From: Herbaspirillum sp.
GTDB taxonomy: Bacteria; Pseudomonadota; Gammaproteobacteria; Burkholderiales; Burkholderiaceae_D
Assembly (NCBI GenBank): GCA_028292625.1
Contig: JAQGLY010000056.1
Coordinates: forward strand, 104,772-168,771
Direction of reading: 5' to 3'
DNA: 64,000 bases
Shown here in pieces: positions 56,158 to 63,631 of this stretch. Position 1 is the stretch's first letter; the number at the start of each line of letters is the position of its first letter. The notes under the pieces are model-generated. The model worked only from the letters and a program-made list of their open reading frames with translations. It was not told the origin of the DNA and did no database searches. The position numbers and the translations under genes are program-made.

Positions 56158-56733
56158 CTAGCTGGTCAGCCACGCTTGTCCGTCTATTTTCAGGGTCTTT
56201 TCCTCCTCGCTGCCCTTGGTCGCAAAGACCCGCTTCACAGGAAAGCCACTCTTTCCCAGTAGATAGGCAAGTGGTCCGTACTCACGCGGATAGCGTGCAA
56301 GCAATTCTTTATCGATTTCAACCAAACCGCCGGGAAAAGTGAACGCGCCCATGTCATATACGCTTTGGCGCTTAACGATTTTCCAAGTGCCATTGCGCTT
56401 TTCGACCCAATCATAAAAACGATTGTGCGATTCGCAACCCAGATTCAAGGCCGCGTTTTCAGCAACAATGATCGCGTTGGTTTCAACGAGTGCTTTGTTG
56501 CCGTTGAAGGTCACAACAGGTGCAGCGATAAAGTGCTTGGTGCGCAAATTCGATGCTCCCATACGCATCGATGCATCCACGAATTCGCTGGCGAGGCCTT
56601 CAAACCAGGTGACCTCAATAGTGCCTTCTGCATGAAACAGCTCACGCAACTTGTCCCACTGCGCAAGATCTCGATGAATCCAGCCTGTCATCAAATCAGC
56701 AATGCTGAGCCGGTCTTCCAAATACGCTTGCAT
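56158..56733 (-). CDS. SnoaL/NTF2-like protein
   Basis: 191 aa. The N-terminal three quarters follow the SnoaL-like cone fold: RLSIADLMTGWIHRDLAQWDKLRELFHAEGTIEV, then a strand set ending VEKRNGTWKIVKRQSVYD. A further 60 residues form a tail typical of aromatic-degradation SnoaL_4 proteins. It is divergent from a LysR gene with a BenM-type box, which suggests regulated, probably catabolic, use. The activity is not known. Confidence 0.75.
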   Translation of the reverse strand: MQAYLEDRLSIADLMTGWIHRDLAQWDKLRELFHAEGTIEVTWFEGLASEFVDASMRMGASNLRTKHFIAAPVVTFNGNKALVETNAIIVAENAALNLGCESHNRFYDWVEKRNGTWKIVKRQSVYDMGAFTFPGGLVEIDKELLARYPREYGPLAYLLGKSGFPVKRVFATKGSEEEKTLKIDGQAWLTS

Positions 56734-56891
56734 GATATGACCTCTCTTTATTTCAATTGGTGGTTACGCAAACCAGGAGGCAATAGCCATCTGTTGCGTT
56801 TAAACGGTGCACTGTAATCCGATAGTGATTGCGTTAAATATTCCGTCATCGCTGCATCGGAAGTCCTTAGTGTCTCGTCAAAATTCGATCA

Positions 56892-56906
56892 ATACAAATA
56901 TAGTAT
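56892..56906. promoter_or_regulatory. ATAC-N7-GTAT LysR-type box
   Basis: An exact ATAC-N7-GTAT, the consensus of BenM/CatM-type regulators, sits 34 bases ahead of the LysR start and between the two divergent genes. The flanking GATCA and TGATC extend the symmetry. Confidence 0.55.
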
Positions 56907-56940
56907 TATGATCAATCGATAAATATAAATGATCGAGAAA

Positions 56941-57825
56941 ATGGATCTTCGCCACCTTCGCTATTTCGTCGCTGTCGCTGAAGAAGGGCATTTTGGTCGT
57001 GCCGCCCAACACCTTAATATCGTGCAGCCTGCCTTGAGCATGCAGATACGCGCACTGGAGGAGGAAATGGGCGGGCCGCTGTTCATACGTACCAGTCGCC
57101 GAGTGCAACTGACGGAAGCCGGGGGAGTACTGCTAATAGAGGCGCGTCGTACACTGGCTCAAGCCAAGAGGGCGAAGTCAGTTGTGCAAGAAGCGATACG
57201 AGGGGACATTGGCTGCGTTAAGGTCGGCTTTGCCGGCAATGCTGTATTAATGGGTAAGCTGATCAATGATCTACGCGAGTTTCATCGTCTGTTTCCGGCA
57301 GTGGAGATAGAGCTGCACGAAATGGCGCCGCATCGGCAAGGAGAGGCGATTCTCGAAGGGCAGCTTGATGTTGGATATAGCCCCAGCATCGGCCTCAAAC
57401 TCGACCCTCAGTTAGTTACCAAACACATCGGGGAGTGGCCGTTTCTCATTGCGATGGCTGAGAATCATGTGTTGGCGAAGAAAAAACGCATCTCGCTCAA
57501 ATCACTGGAAAACGAATCGTTGATTCTCTACGCTGCAGATGACGGAGATGATGGCCTGGCCAATCTACGTCAACATTTAGGCATGGAGTTGAATTCCGTG
57601 CGCCGTGTCTCCAGTACGCTAGGCGTGCTTACACTGGCTGCCGCTGGGGTAGGGCTGGCGCTGATACCAGCTTCGCTGGATACAATGACGATCCCTCATC
57701 TGACTTACCGACCAATCGCCGAGAAGGAAATCTCGGCTAACTTGCTGCTGGTGAATCGTGCTGACGAAACCAATGGAGCCGTGCTGGCTTTTCTAAGGAC
57801 TTCAGAATCCGTGATTAATCTTTAG
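56941..57825 (+). CDS. LysR-family regulator, BenM/CatM subgroup
   Basis: 294 aa from the ATG at 56941 (GAG 6 bases upstream, and MDLRHLRYF is the usual start of this subgroup; another ATG is 12 bases earlier). Helix-turn-helix LNIVQPALSMQIRALEEE; effector domain with GFAGNAVLMGKLINDLREFH and AAGVGLALIPASL. It is divergent from the SnoaL-like gene, with an ATAC-N7-GTAT box between them. It is the last backbone-like gene before the island border. Confidence 0.85.
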   Translation: MDLRHLRYFVAVAEEGHFGRAAQHLNIVQPALSMQIRALEEEMGGPLFIRTSRRVQLTEAGGVLLIEARRTLAQAKRAKSVVQEAIRGDIGCVKVGFAGNAVLMGKLINDLREFHRLFPAVEIELHEMAPHRQGEAILEGQLDVGYSPSIGLKLDPQLVTKHIGEWPFLIAMAENHVLAKKKRISLKSLENESLILYAADDGDDGLANLRQHLGMELNSVRRVSSTLGVLTLAAAGVGLALIPASLDTMTIPHLTYRPIAEKEISANLLLVNRADETNGAVLAFLRTSESVINL

Positions 57826-57902
57826 GGCAGTCCGTGCGCTTCATCAGTCCAGCGATCTAATACCGATAAGAGAGAATCTGAATCGATCTCATTGGCGACA
57901 AG

Positions 57903-57936
57903 AAAAAACCCTTCGCTCCATGAGAGTCAAAGGGTT
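57903..57936 (-). terminator. Terminator pointing left, downstream of a tRNA 3' fragment
   Basis: AACCCTT and AAGGGTT form a stem; on the minus strand it is followed by a T-run (A-run at 57903-57908). Placed 34 bases after a tRNA-like 3' end on the same strand, it looks like the original terminator of that tRNA gene. Confidence 0.6.
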
Positions 57937-57969
57937 CTTGCCATACTTTTCTGTTACTGCTAATTCATC

Positions 57970-57992
57970 TGGTGCGAGAGCCGGAATCGAAT
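57970..57992 (-). other. tRNA 3'-end fragment, probable attachment site
   Basis: Read on the minus strand, the 23 bases give a T-loop (TTCGATT), the T-stem and an acceptor strand ending CTCTCGCACCA, which is the 3' end of a tRNA (Leu-like in form). No D-arm or anticodon arm follows to the right, so only the 3' end is present; one acceptor base seems to be missing relative to a full tRNA. This is the usual scar of an integrase using a tRNA 3' end, with the island to the right. Confidence 0.55.
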
Positions 57993-58020
57993 AGTGGCTT
58001 GAAACCGTTATACAGCATCA

Positions 58021-58149
58021 TTTGTATGAAAATAATATTCTATTTGGATACAAGGATGGATACAAAAACTATTTTCGAACTGGTTCGATTCATGCGAAGC
58101 GAGAATGCTCCTATTTTAACTCAATGGCACATGTTGCGAAATACATACA
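58021..58149. repeat. Cluster of ATACAA/TTGTAT repeats next to the attachment site
   Basis: TTTGTAT at 58021, GGATACAA at 58046 and 58058 (12 bases apart) and ATACAAA at about 58144 lie within 130 bases of the tRNA fragment. Short repeats like these beside an attachment core fit integrase arm or excisionase sites; this is inferred. Confidence 0.35.
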
Positions 58150-58665
58150 AATAGTTCAAAATAGCAATTTTATTGGTATTTTTGCTATTTTTTTGAAAAA
58201 AGTAATATTTTTTAAGTATTTGATTATAAAGGGTTTTTGTTGTAAAATTCGTGTATAATATGAATATCGGCTAGATCTATTAACTCCGCAGCATCTTAGT
58301 CAGCTACATCTTCAGTCTTCTTGGCCGGTTTATCGATGTATCTGCACCGCAATCCGAATCCCTGAATTTAAATCTATTTTATCGTTTGCTCTACGATGCG
58401 CTTTATTACGTCCTAACCATTTGAAAAAGCATCCGCGTTTGTTCATCCTCGACAGTTACTTTACGGTCTGAAACAGCAGAACTTGATTACTACACAGACC
58501 ATAATGAATTTTAATATCAAGTAAGTCGCCACATCTGCAGTAACTCTGTTTCACCCCACCATTAGTAATTTCATCTATTTAATCTCATAGCGCCCGCATG
58601 TCTGTGCGTCTCGTATCCGGTTTCTCGGAGGCACGCGTTCGCTTATTGAAAACACAGGACCAACT
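58150..58665. other. AT-rich gene-free stretch at the island edge
   Basis: No gene with a ribosome site is seen. The composition is distinctly AT-rich, with long A and T runs around 58150-58260 and a TATAAT at 58254 that could be a -10 element. The ribosome site of the next gene (AGGACC) closes the stretch. Confidence 0.5.
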
Positions 58666-59076
58666 ATGACCAAGCATCACGAGAACGCTGAAAATCACTC
58701 TAGTAAATTAGACGGTGAAGAAAACGCAGTATGGATCGAATTCGCAAGTACAAATACCGTTGCCGCTGCGGTAGTCATTCTTAATCGCATGCTATTTCGG
58801 CCACCCCTCTTTAAGCTGGGTCAGATAGTGGCCACGCCGCTTGCACTAGACGTTCTCGATAGAGCGGGAATCAATGTCAATGACTTACTCGTGCGGCATG
58901 TGCAAGGTGACTTCGGCGTGATATGCGCGGACGATGTGGCTGAAAACAGAAGTGCCATCGCACTCGGTAACCGAATCATGTCAGCTTACGAAGTCGGCCA
59001 TCAAAACGAAATGCTATGGATTATTACTGAGCATGACCGGAGTGTAACCACGCTCATGCAGCCAGTGGAGTACTGA
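58666..59076 (+). CDS. Plasmid/ICE-type small protein of unknown function
   Basis: 136 aa. The core reads LGQIVATPLALDVLDRAGINVNDLLVRHVQGDFG, then a middle part (AENRSAIALGNRIMSAYEV) and the ending WIITEHDRSVTTLMQPVEY. I recognise this as the family of small plasmid- and ICE-borne proteins (LGQIVATPGAL... GDWG... WIITEADRSVTTLLLP) often misnamed after restriction subunits; its function is unknown. Here it has an extra N-terminal extension of about 45 residues. Two bases separate it from the peptidase gene, so they are coupled. Confidence 0.7.
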   Translation: MTKHHENAENHSSKLDGEENAVWIEFASTNTVAAAVVILNRMLFRPPLFKLGQIVATPLALDVLDRAGINVNDLLVRHVQGDFGVICADDVAENRSAIALGNRIMSAYEVGHQNEMLWIITEHDRSVTTLMQPVEY

Positions 59077-59078
59077 GC

Positions 59079-59741
59079 ATGAGTGCTCCCTACATTCAGC
59101 AGCGGTTCCATCCGCGGCTCAAGATTGGCTACACAGCGATGATGGACCAAGGGAAGCGGAATGTGCCGGTACATTGTCGTCAGGGCGAAATAGACGGCGC
59201 ATGCGGAACATATTGTTGCGCGATTTTGCTCACGCTATATGGACGGATTTCTAATCCGGCCGTTTTGTCAGAGCGCCGAACCGGCGTCGCCGCACGCTTG
59301 TGGAAAGCAGCGCAAGCAGTTTACTTTGATGGCATTCATGCTAAACCGCTGGCAAAAATGTTGCACTCGCTGGACGCGGATTTACTGATAGAAGTGTGTG
59401 ATCGTTCTCATTCACGGATACTGTTGTTCACAGAAGCGCAGCTTAGCTCCGGCCGATTGGTCATCTTGGCCTGGAGAACTCGCAATCATGCGCAGCAGCA
59501 TTGGACCCTGGTGATTGGTATTGAAGGTCTCCAAAGCGGTCGTCGTTTTATGCCCCAGACATTTTTGTGCCTTGATCCCGGAGCACCTCAACCGGAATTG
59601 TGTGGTTACAACGCGCGCCTTGAGTTTTCTGAGAAAGTGCCTGGCTACAGTTCCTCTTTCGCCACTTACTTAAGTACAGATAATGGAAACGCGTTGCCAG
59701 TCACGCTCATCGGAGCAGTTGCGGTCGGCGAAACCAAGTGA
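59079..59741 (+). CDS. Papain-fold cysteine peptidase, C39-like
   Basis: 220 aa, no signal peptide and no membrane segment. Catalytic pattern: Gln and Cys in CRQGEIDGACGTYCCAILL, His in QQHWTLVIGIEG and Asp in FLCLDPG, in the order and spacing of C39 leader peptidases. It lacks the transporter domains of C39 ABC exporters, so it is a stand-alone cytoplasmic protease domain. It is coupled to the plasmid-type small protein upstream and convergent with an XRE regulator. Its substrate is unknown: a peptide precursor, the partner protein or the regulator are possible. Confidence 0.7.
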   Translation: MSAPYIQQRFHPRLKIGYTAMMDQGKRNVPVHCRQGEIDGACGTYCCAILLTLYGRISNPAVLSERRTGVAARLWKAAQAVYFDGIHAKPLAKMLHSLDADLLIEVCDRSHSRILLFTEAQLSSGRLVILAWRTRNHAQQHWTLVIGIEGLQSGRRFMPQTFLCLDPGAPQPELCGYNARLEFSEKVPGYSSSFATYLSTDNGNALPVTLIGAVAVGETK

Positions 59742-59768
59742 ATGGTGAGAAGTCGCGAATTGCATCGA

Positions 59769-60092
59769 CTACCGAAGACGTGATTTTCTCGGTTTCAATG
59801 CTGGATCAGGTTGACGGTTGCTACCGTCCGGCGTGATCGACGCCTTGATCGGCTCAAAGAATTCGGACAGCGTGATGCCAAGTCCAAAGCAAAGCGCGCC
59901 CAGAGTTTTAAGAGACGGATTCGCTTGGCCGCGTTCGATCTGACTAATGTGACCGCGTCCGATTTCCGAATCAAAAGCCAACGCTTCTTGGGATTTGTCG
60001 GCAGCGATGCGCTTGACTTTCAACGTCTTTCCAATGGCGATAAAGACCTCGTTATTCGCTTCGGCAATCTTAGCGGAAAGGGTTGATTTCAT
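59769..60092 (-). CDS. XRE-family helix-turn-helix regulator
   Basis: 107 aa from the ATG at 60092; a longer frame starts 90 bases earlier but reads AT-rich intergenic DNA. Cro/C1-type domain (residues 16-75) with SQEALAFDSEIGRGHISQIERGQANPSLKTLGALCFGLG. The C-terminal tail is basic and Pro-rich (SNRQPDPALKPRKSRLR). It is convergent with the peptidase gene, 27 bases away. Repeats upstream suggest autorepression. Confidence 0.85.
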   Translation of the reverse strand: MKSTLSAKIAEANNEVFIAIGKTLKVKRIAADKSQEALAFDSEIGRGHISQIERGQANPSLKTLGALCFGLGITLSEFFEPIKASITPDGSNRQPDPALKPRKSRLR

Positions 60093-60132
60093 AAAGCAAA
60101 TTTTGCACAAATGTTGCCTATGATGCGACTCA

Positions 60133-60164
60133 ATATATTGATAATTTAAATGTCTGATATATTG
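60133..60164. promoter_or_regulatory. ATATATTG direct repeats between XRE and zinc-ribbon genes
   Basis: ATATATTG at 60133-60140 and 60157-60164, 24 bases apart, lie in the divergent promoter region. They are a plausible XRE operator. Confidence 0.4.
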
Positions 60165-60225
60165 CGCATTAAAATGCTGCAAATAGCAAAAGTGCCGAAG
60201 TACGGCTTACATAAAAGGGGAAAAA

Positions 60226-60573
60226 ATGAACATGGCTTTCTGCCGCGGTTGCGGCACGGAGATTCACGAAAGCGCACCGCTTTGTCCCAAATGCGGGGCC
60301 ACACAAGTAACTCACGCAAACAGTCAATCGAATTCAAAAGGTACGAATTGGCTTGCAATTTCATCACTTGTAACTGCGTCATTGTCGTTATTGGTAAGCG
60401 TTGAAGACACGCTCGATAAAGACCAAGTGATTGGTACTGCAATGGTCGCGATCATTGCGATTGTGCTTGGGGTAGTCAATTTTCAGCAACAACGCGCTGG
60501 CAAAACGATGGCAATTATCGGGGTTGTGCTGGCATCAATCAGTCTGCTGATTTGTCTCGGCAGAAATGGATAA
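60226..60573 (+). CDS. Zinc-ribbon membrane protein A
   Basis: 115 aa. N-terminal zinc ribbon (FCRGCGTEIHESAPLCPKCG, two CxxC pairs, residues 5-24), a short linker, then hydrophobic segments (WLAISSLVTASLSLLV; VIGTAMVAIIAIVLGVV; TMAIIGVVLASISLLICLG) making two or three membrane passes. The function is unknown; such zinc ribbon-DUF4190-like proteins are common and uncharacterised. The ribbon is near-identical in plan to that of the next gene. Confidence 0.75.
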   Translation: MNMAFCRGCGTEIHESAPLCPKCGATQVTHANSQSNSKGTNWLAISSLVTASLSLLVSVEDTLDKDQVIGTAMVAIIAIVLGVVNFQQQRAGKTMAIIGVVLASISLLICLGRNG

Positions 60574-60595
60574 CAATTAAAAGGGAGTTTAAGAA

Positions 60596-60967
60596 ATGAC
60601 TACGTTTGTATTTTGTCGCGGTTGCGCGCATCAAATTCATGAAACCGCGCAAGCATGTCCAAAGTGTGGGGCGCCGCAACCCAGTGCGGTCGTGCCGCCG
60701 CCGCAGCAGCCGACACCGACGGTAGGGTCTGTTCAAAAAACTGACGTGCCCACGTCATACACAAGTTATGACCAGGTACCGTGGTTCCGGAAGCGTTGGT
60801 TTGCGATTATCTGTCTGCTGATATTTATGCCCGTCTTTCTGGCGATCGCATATACCGGTGACGTCTATTATGAAAAGAAGGGCCAACTAAAAACTTTTCC
60901 TAAAAGTACGCGGATTATTTTCACAGTGATATTTGTGCTTGGGGTGCTTACTCATTTTATGAAATAG
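60596..60967 (+). CDS. Zinc-ribbon membrane protein B
   Basis: 123 aa, with AAGGGAG upstream. Zinc ribbon FCRGCAHQIHETAQACPKCG in residues 6-25, a Pro-rich linker (PPPQQPTPTVG), then two membrane helices (WFAIICLLIFMPVFLAIAY; IIFTVIFVLGVLTHFM). It shares the ribbon with protein A but not the membrane part, so the pair arose by duplication and swapping of the C-terminal half. Confidence 0.75.
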   Translation: MTTFVFCRGCAHQIHETAQACPKCGAPQPSAVVPPPQQPTPTVGSVQKTDVPTSYTSYDQVPWFRKRWFAIICLLIFMPVFLAIAYTGDVYYEKKGQLKTFPKSTRIIFTVIFVLGVLTHFMK

Positions 60968-61057
60968 AGCGCATGGGCGGTCTATCAGCGGGGCTCAGTC
61001 ATTGGCTGTATTGAACGCATAGTACCCAACTAATTACATCACTAATCGAGGTGTTTC

Positions 61058-61666
61058 ATGAAAAAACTGTACGCAGGATTCTTTGTATTACTTCTCAACA
61101 TGAATTATTGCTATTCAGCAGAGGACATGACGTTCTTTGGTATGACGTTAGGCGCAGAATTTGACTACCCTTCGTGCAAAGGCGAACGCTCCCAAATCTG
61201 TGTCTTTGCCGCAAAAACTGTTCCGACGCCATCTGGCATTGCTGTTAAGGTCAGAAGCATGGCTTTCCCTAGGGATCTTGTTCCGAACTGGATCGTTCTG
61301 GAAGATGCCGACGTGGAGACGTTTGACGCGGAAAACGTTGTGCAGTCGATCATCGTTCACACCGACGTGCTCTCGGCTGATATCGGCGAAAAAGGAATCA
61401 ACTCGATTTATGAGCATTTGGTCGCCCGTCTGGGCAAAGAATCCAAGCGAACGCCTATGACCGTATTCGGACAACGCTATCACTATGCAGCTATTTGGAA
61501 TAAACCGTGGGGTGTGGTTACTTTCGCCACGGCCGTATCAACGCCGCACGGCGTACTACCAATCATCTCGATAGCATCAAATAAATACGTGGATATGTGG
61601 GAGAAAAACAAGCAACTGCAACAACAACGAAATACAAAAGCAGAAGAGAAAAAACTAAAATTCTAA
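61058..61666 (+). CDS. Exported protein of unknown function
   Basis: 202 aa with GAGGTG upstream. Signal peptide MKKLYAGFFVLLLNMNYCYS, then MTFFGMTLGAEFDYPSC, which resembles the start of a family of small periplasmic proteins with an (L)G..LG..LD.P.C pattern. The C-terminal 25 residues are charged and Lys/Gln-rich. I cannot assign a function. Lower GC than the left part of the window. Confidence 0.7.
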   Translation: MKKLYAGFFVLLLNMNYCYSAEDMTFFGMTLGAEFDYPSCKGERSQICVFAAKTVPTPSGIAVKVRSMAFPRDLVPNWIVLEDADVETFDAENVVQSIIVHTDVLSADIGEKGINSIYEHLVARLGKESKRTPMTVFGQRYHYAAIWNKPWGVVTFATAVSTPHGVLPIISIASNKYVDMWEKNKQLQQQRNTKAEEKKLKF

Positions 61667-61734
61667 CAATCGCAATCGAAAGTGCCTTCTGCCGGCCCTG
61701 TTGTAATGCCGGTGCAGCAACAAATATATGACAT

Positions 61735-61763
61735 GGTTGTATGTGCGAATAGAGCATACAACC
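61735..61763. repeat. Perfect inverted repeat upstream of the hydrolase gene
   Basis: GGTTGTATG and CATACAACC form a perfect 9-base-pair stem with an 11-base loop; there is no T-run. It lies between the stop at 61666 and the duplicated leader, as a terminator-like or operator element. Confidence 0.45.
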
Positions 61764-61777
61764 GCAGTCGGTGATTC

Positions 61778-61846
61778 ATCCAATCAAAAATAATTAGATC
61801 GGTTTCCCAAGCGATCGGGGACCCCAAACAGGAAAAATAATGATAA
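61778..61846 (+). repeat. Duplicated leader, copy 1 (drives the hydrolase gene)
   Basis: A block beginning ATCCAATCAA and containing AATTAGATCGGTTTCCC, then about 30 diverged bases, then AAAATAATGAT at the start codon. The same block recurs at 63148-63216. It is the 5' region, ribosome-site region and start codon of the hydrolase gene. Confidence 0.7.
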
Positions 61847-62895
61847 ATAAAAATGGACTCATAGTAACTTTCAGAGCGACCGCAAAAGCACTTTTATGTT
61901 GCTTGATAGCGGGACAGTCTGTAGCAGCTCCACCATCAGCTCTCAGCAACGAAAAAGTTGAACGGATCGAATTCGATTCGGTGACGCCTAAGGGCCGGTT
62001 TGAAATGGTTCGTCACACTGGCGACAACAAGCCGGTCAAGGTGTTCGGTGACCTCATCATGCCAACAAATACAACGGGACCGGTGCCGGCCGTGGTTATT
62101 TCTCACGGCAGTGATGGTGTTGGTCCCGCTTTGTACGACGTGTGGGCAGCTGCATTTGTCAAATGGGGCTATGCGGCGTTTATCGTCGATAGCTTTACTC
62201 CTCGCGGGATCAGTAGCACAGGTCAAGATCAAAGCATGCTCGATCCAATGGCGAATGTGGCGGACGCAATCAATGCACTAAAATTGCTGGCAGCCGATCC
62301 TCGCATCGACAAGACCCGGATTGCCAATATTGGATTTAGCCGAGGTGGTGGCGTTGCCATTGACACGTACTTTGACATGTACCGTCACGGCATTCTGAAA
62401 GACGATCTCAAATTCGCTGCCAACATTCCCGTCTACCCCAACGGATGCAACGTCAAATACCGTACAGATTGGGCGAACACGAACCACGCACCAATGCTCA
62501 TGCTGCTGGCTGAGAAAGACGATTCAACCCCGGCCAAAGACTGCGTGGCGTACGCCGATGAACTGAATGCCGCAGACGGATTGAACATCCAGTACAAAAT
62601 CTACCAGGGTGCTTACCACGGCTTTGACGGACACAGCCAGTATCACATGTCCTTGGGCGGCGAGAGCGGACGCAACTGTGATATGGAAGTGAAACTGACA
62701 GACGTTCCTGGTTCCGGCTTGGGTGAAGCTATCGACAAGAAGACAGGCCAACCGATTATTGGCTTTGATGCGTGGGGTAATACCTATGCTGCTTGCCGGC
62801 TACGCAAAGGCTACATCATCGAAGGCAATCCCAGGTTAAGCGCTGAGGCCGTCCATGATGTTCAAGAGTTTCTAAAAGCTACGTTTGCAAAGTGA
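61840..62895 (+). CDS. Exported dienelactone-hydrolase-family protein
   Basis: 351 aa. Signal peptide to about SVAAPPS. Alpha/beta hydrolase with oxyanion region VVISHGSDGVGP, nucleophile elbow IGFSRGGGVA (Ser), Asp in LAEKDDSTPAKDC and His in GAYHGFDGHSQ. Several Cys (NGCN, KDCV, RNCD, AACR) could form disulfides in the periplasm. Family members hydrolyse dienelactones or other esters and lactones. The start codon lies in a leader block that is duplicated 1.37 kb further on. Confidence 0.8.
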   Translation: MINKNGLIVTFRATAKALLCCLIAGQSVAAPPSALSNEKVERIEFDSVTPKGRFEMVRHTGDNKPVKVFGDLIMPTNTTGPVPAVVISHGSDGVGPALYDVWAAAFVKWGYAAFIVDSFTPRGISSTGQDQSMLDPMANVADAINALKLLAADPRIDKTRIANIGFSRGGGVAIDTYFDMYRHGILKDDLKFAANIPVYPNGCNVKYRTDWANTNHAPMLMLLAEKDDSTPAKDCVAYADELNAADGLNIQYKIYQGAYHGFDGHSQYHMSLGGESGRNCDMEVKLTDVPGSGLGEAIDKKTGQPIIGFDAWGNTYAACRLRKGYIIEGNPRLSAEAVHDVQEFLKATFAK

Positions 62896-62938
62896 AGGAA
62901 AGAAATTGCTTACTCGTGGCATCTCGCCAAAGTATATT

Positions 62939-63054
62939 TCGACGAAGGCTGCTAGCGGCTTGAAGCTTTAGCGTTGATTGGGCCAGCCTGAGGGTTCGCT
63001 CCGCTCCAACGCCTGAGCGGGTGCCGGAATCAGACTTTGGGAAGTTTTCGTCGA
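62939..63054. other. Nested inverted repeats, possible structured RNA
   Basis: TCGACGAA (62939) and TTCGTCGA (63047) enclose TGATT (62975)/AATCA (63028), which enclose a CCGCTC/GAGCGG hairpin (63001-63020). The order is correctly nested. It is GC-richer than its surroundings and is followed by a strong terminator at 63095. No protein is evident on either strand. Confidence 0.35.
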
Positions 63055-63094
63055 GGTACCATACATTAAGAAATGCTATCCTTAAATATAAAGA

Positions 63095-63121
63095 AAGTGG
63101 ACTGTTGCTCCACTTTTTTTT
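63095..63121 (+). terminator. Strong rho-independent terminator
   Basis: AAAGTGGA and TCCACTTT pair perfectly (8 base pairs) around CTGTTGC and run into eight T in all. It ends the hydrolase transcript about 200 bases after the stop, or an RNA covering 62939-63054. Confidence 0.75.
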
Positions 63122-63147
63122 CACTTCATTGGCTTCGCTCGCCGTTT

Positions 63148-63216
63148 ATCCAATCAAAGTAATTAGATCGGTTTCCCGGACGAGGTGAACCACTAAAGAG
63201 AAAAAATAATGATTAA
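63148..63216 (+). repeat. Duplicated leader, copy 2, with its gene lost
   Basis: It repeats the leader at 61778-61846: ATCCAATCAAA, then AATTAGATCGGTTTCCC identically, and ends AAAAAATAATGATT. The start codon is followed by only three codons and a stop (ATG ATT AAA AAA TAA), so no coding sequence survives behind it. Confidence 0.7.
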
Positions 63217-63269
63217 AAAATAAAAATTTAATAAAAATATATACACACCACTGGTCCAGCTGTGTCCAC

Positions 63270-63631
63270 CTACGCTTGGGCCGTGCCAACTTCATTTGAA
63301 ATCACCACGACTTGCGTAGGCGATGATTGCGGTTGCGATACCGCCGGTTTAGGGTGCTGTTGGTTCTGCGGCGCAGATGATTGGTCCTGAGCTACTGGAC
63401 GTGTTGCCGCGATGTCTTGGAGAGCAGCCATAGGGGTTGCAGCGTGAAAAGGCCATTATAGGTTTCCGGGATGGTGTCGCGAACTCTGGCCGACTCTGTC
63501 TGCCTGTAATCGCCCGAACCACAGCTTGGATTCGCAGCGTCTAAGAGCATCTTGGCGAACTGAATACACTCAGGCGTATCACGCAGTACGCGCGTGACGT
63601 CAACAGCAGACGCAAATGTGCTGTCCTGCAT
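63270..63631 (-). pseudogene. Frameshifted minus-strand ORF of unknown function
   Basis: From the ATG at 63631 one frame runs 62 codons to the AAAA at 63446-63449 (TTTT on the coding strand). Adding one base there continues 58 codons without a stop to a TAG at 63270-63272. The total is about 120 aa with a Gln/Pro/Ser-rich end (SSAPQNQQHPKPAVSQPQSS). Without the correction the first frame ends at 63392. Either a decayed gene or a sequencing error in a short homopolymer. The family is not recognised. Confidence 0.5.

Noticed and set aside
58254..58259. TATAAT as a -10 box driving the plasmid-type protein gene
   Set aside because: No acceptable -35 element at 16-18 bases, and the region is so AT-rich that such a hexamer is expected by chance.
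62939..63054. Idea that the nested repeats are an integron attC site and the AT-rich genes are cassettes
   Set aside because: No paired RYYYAAC and GTTRRRY core sites at the ends, and the genes do not lie one per repeat.
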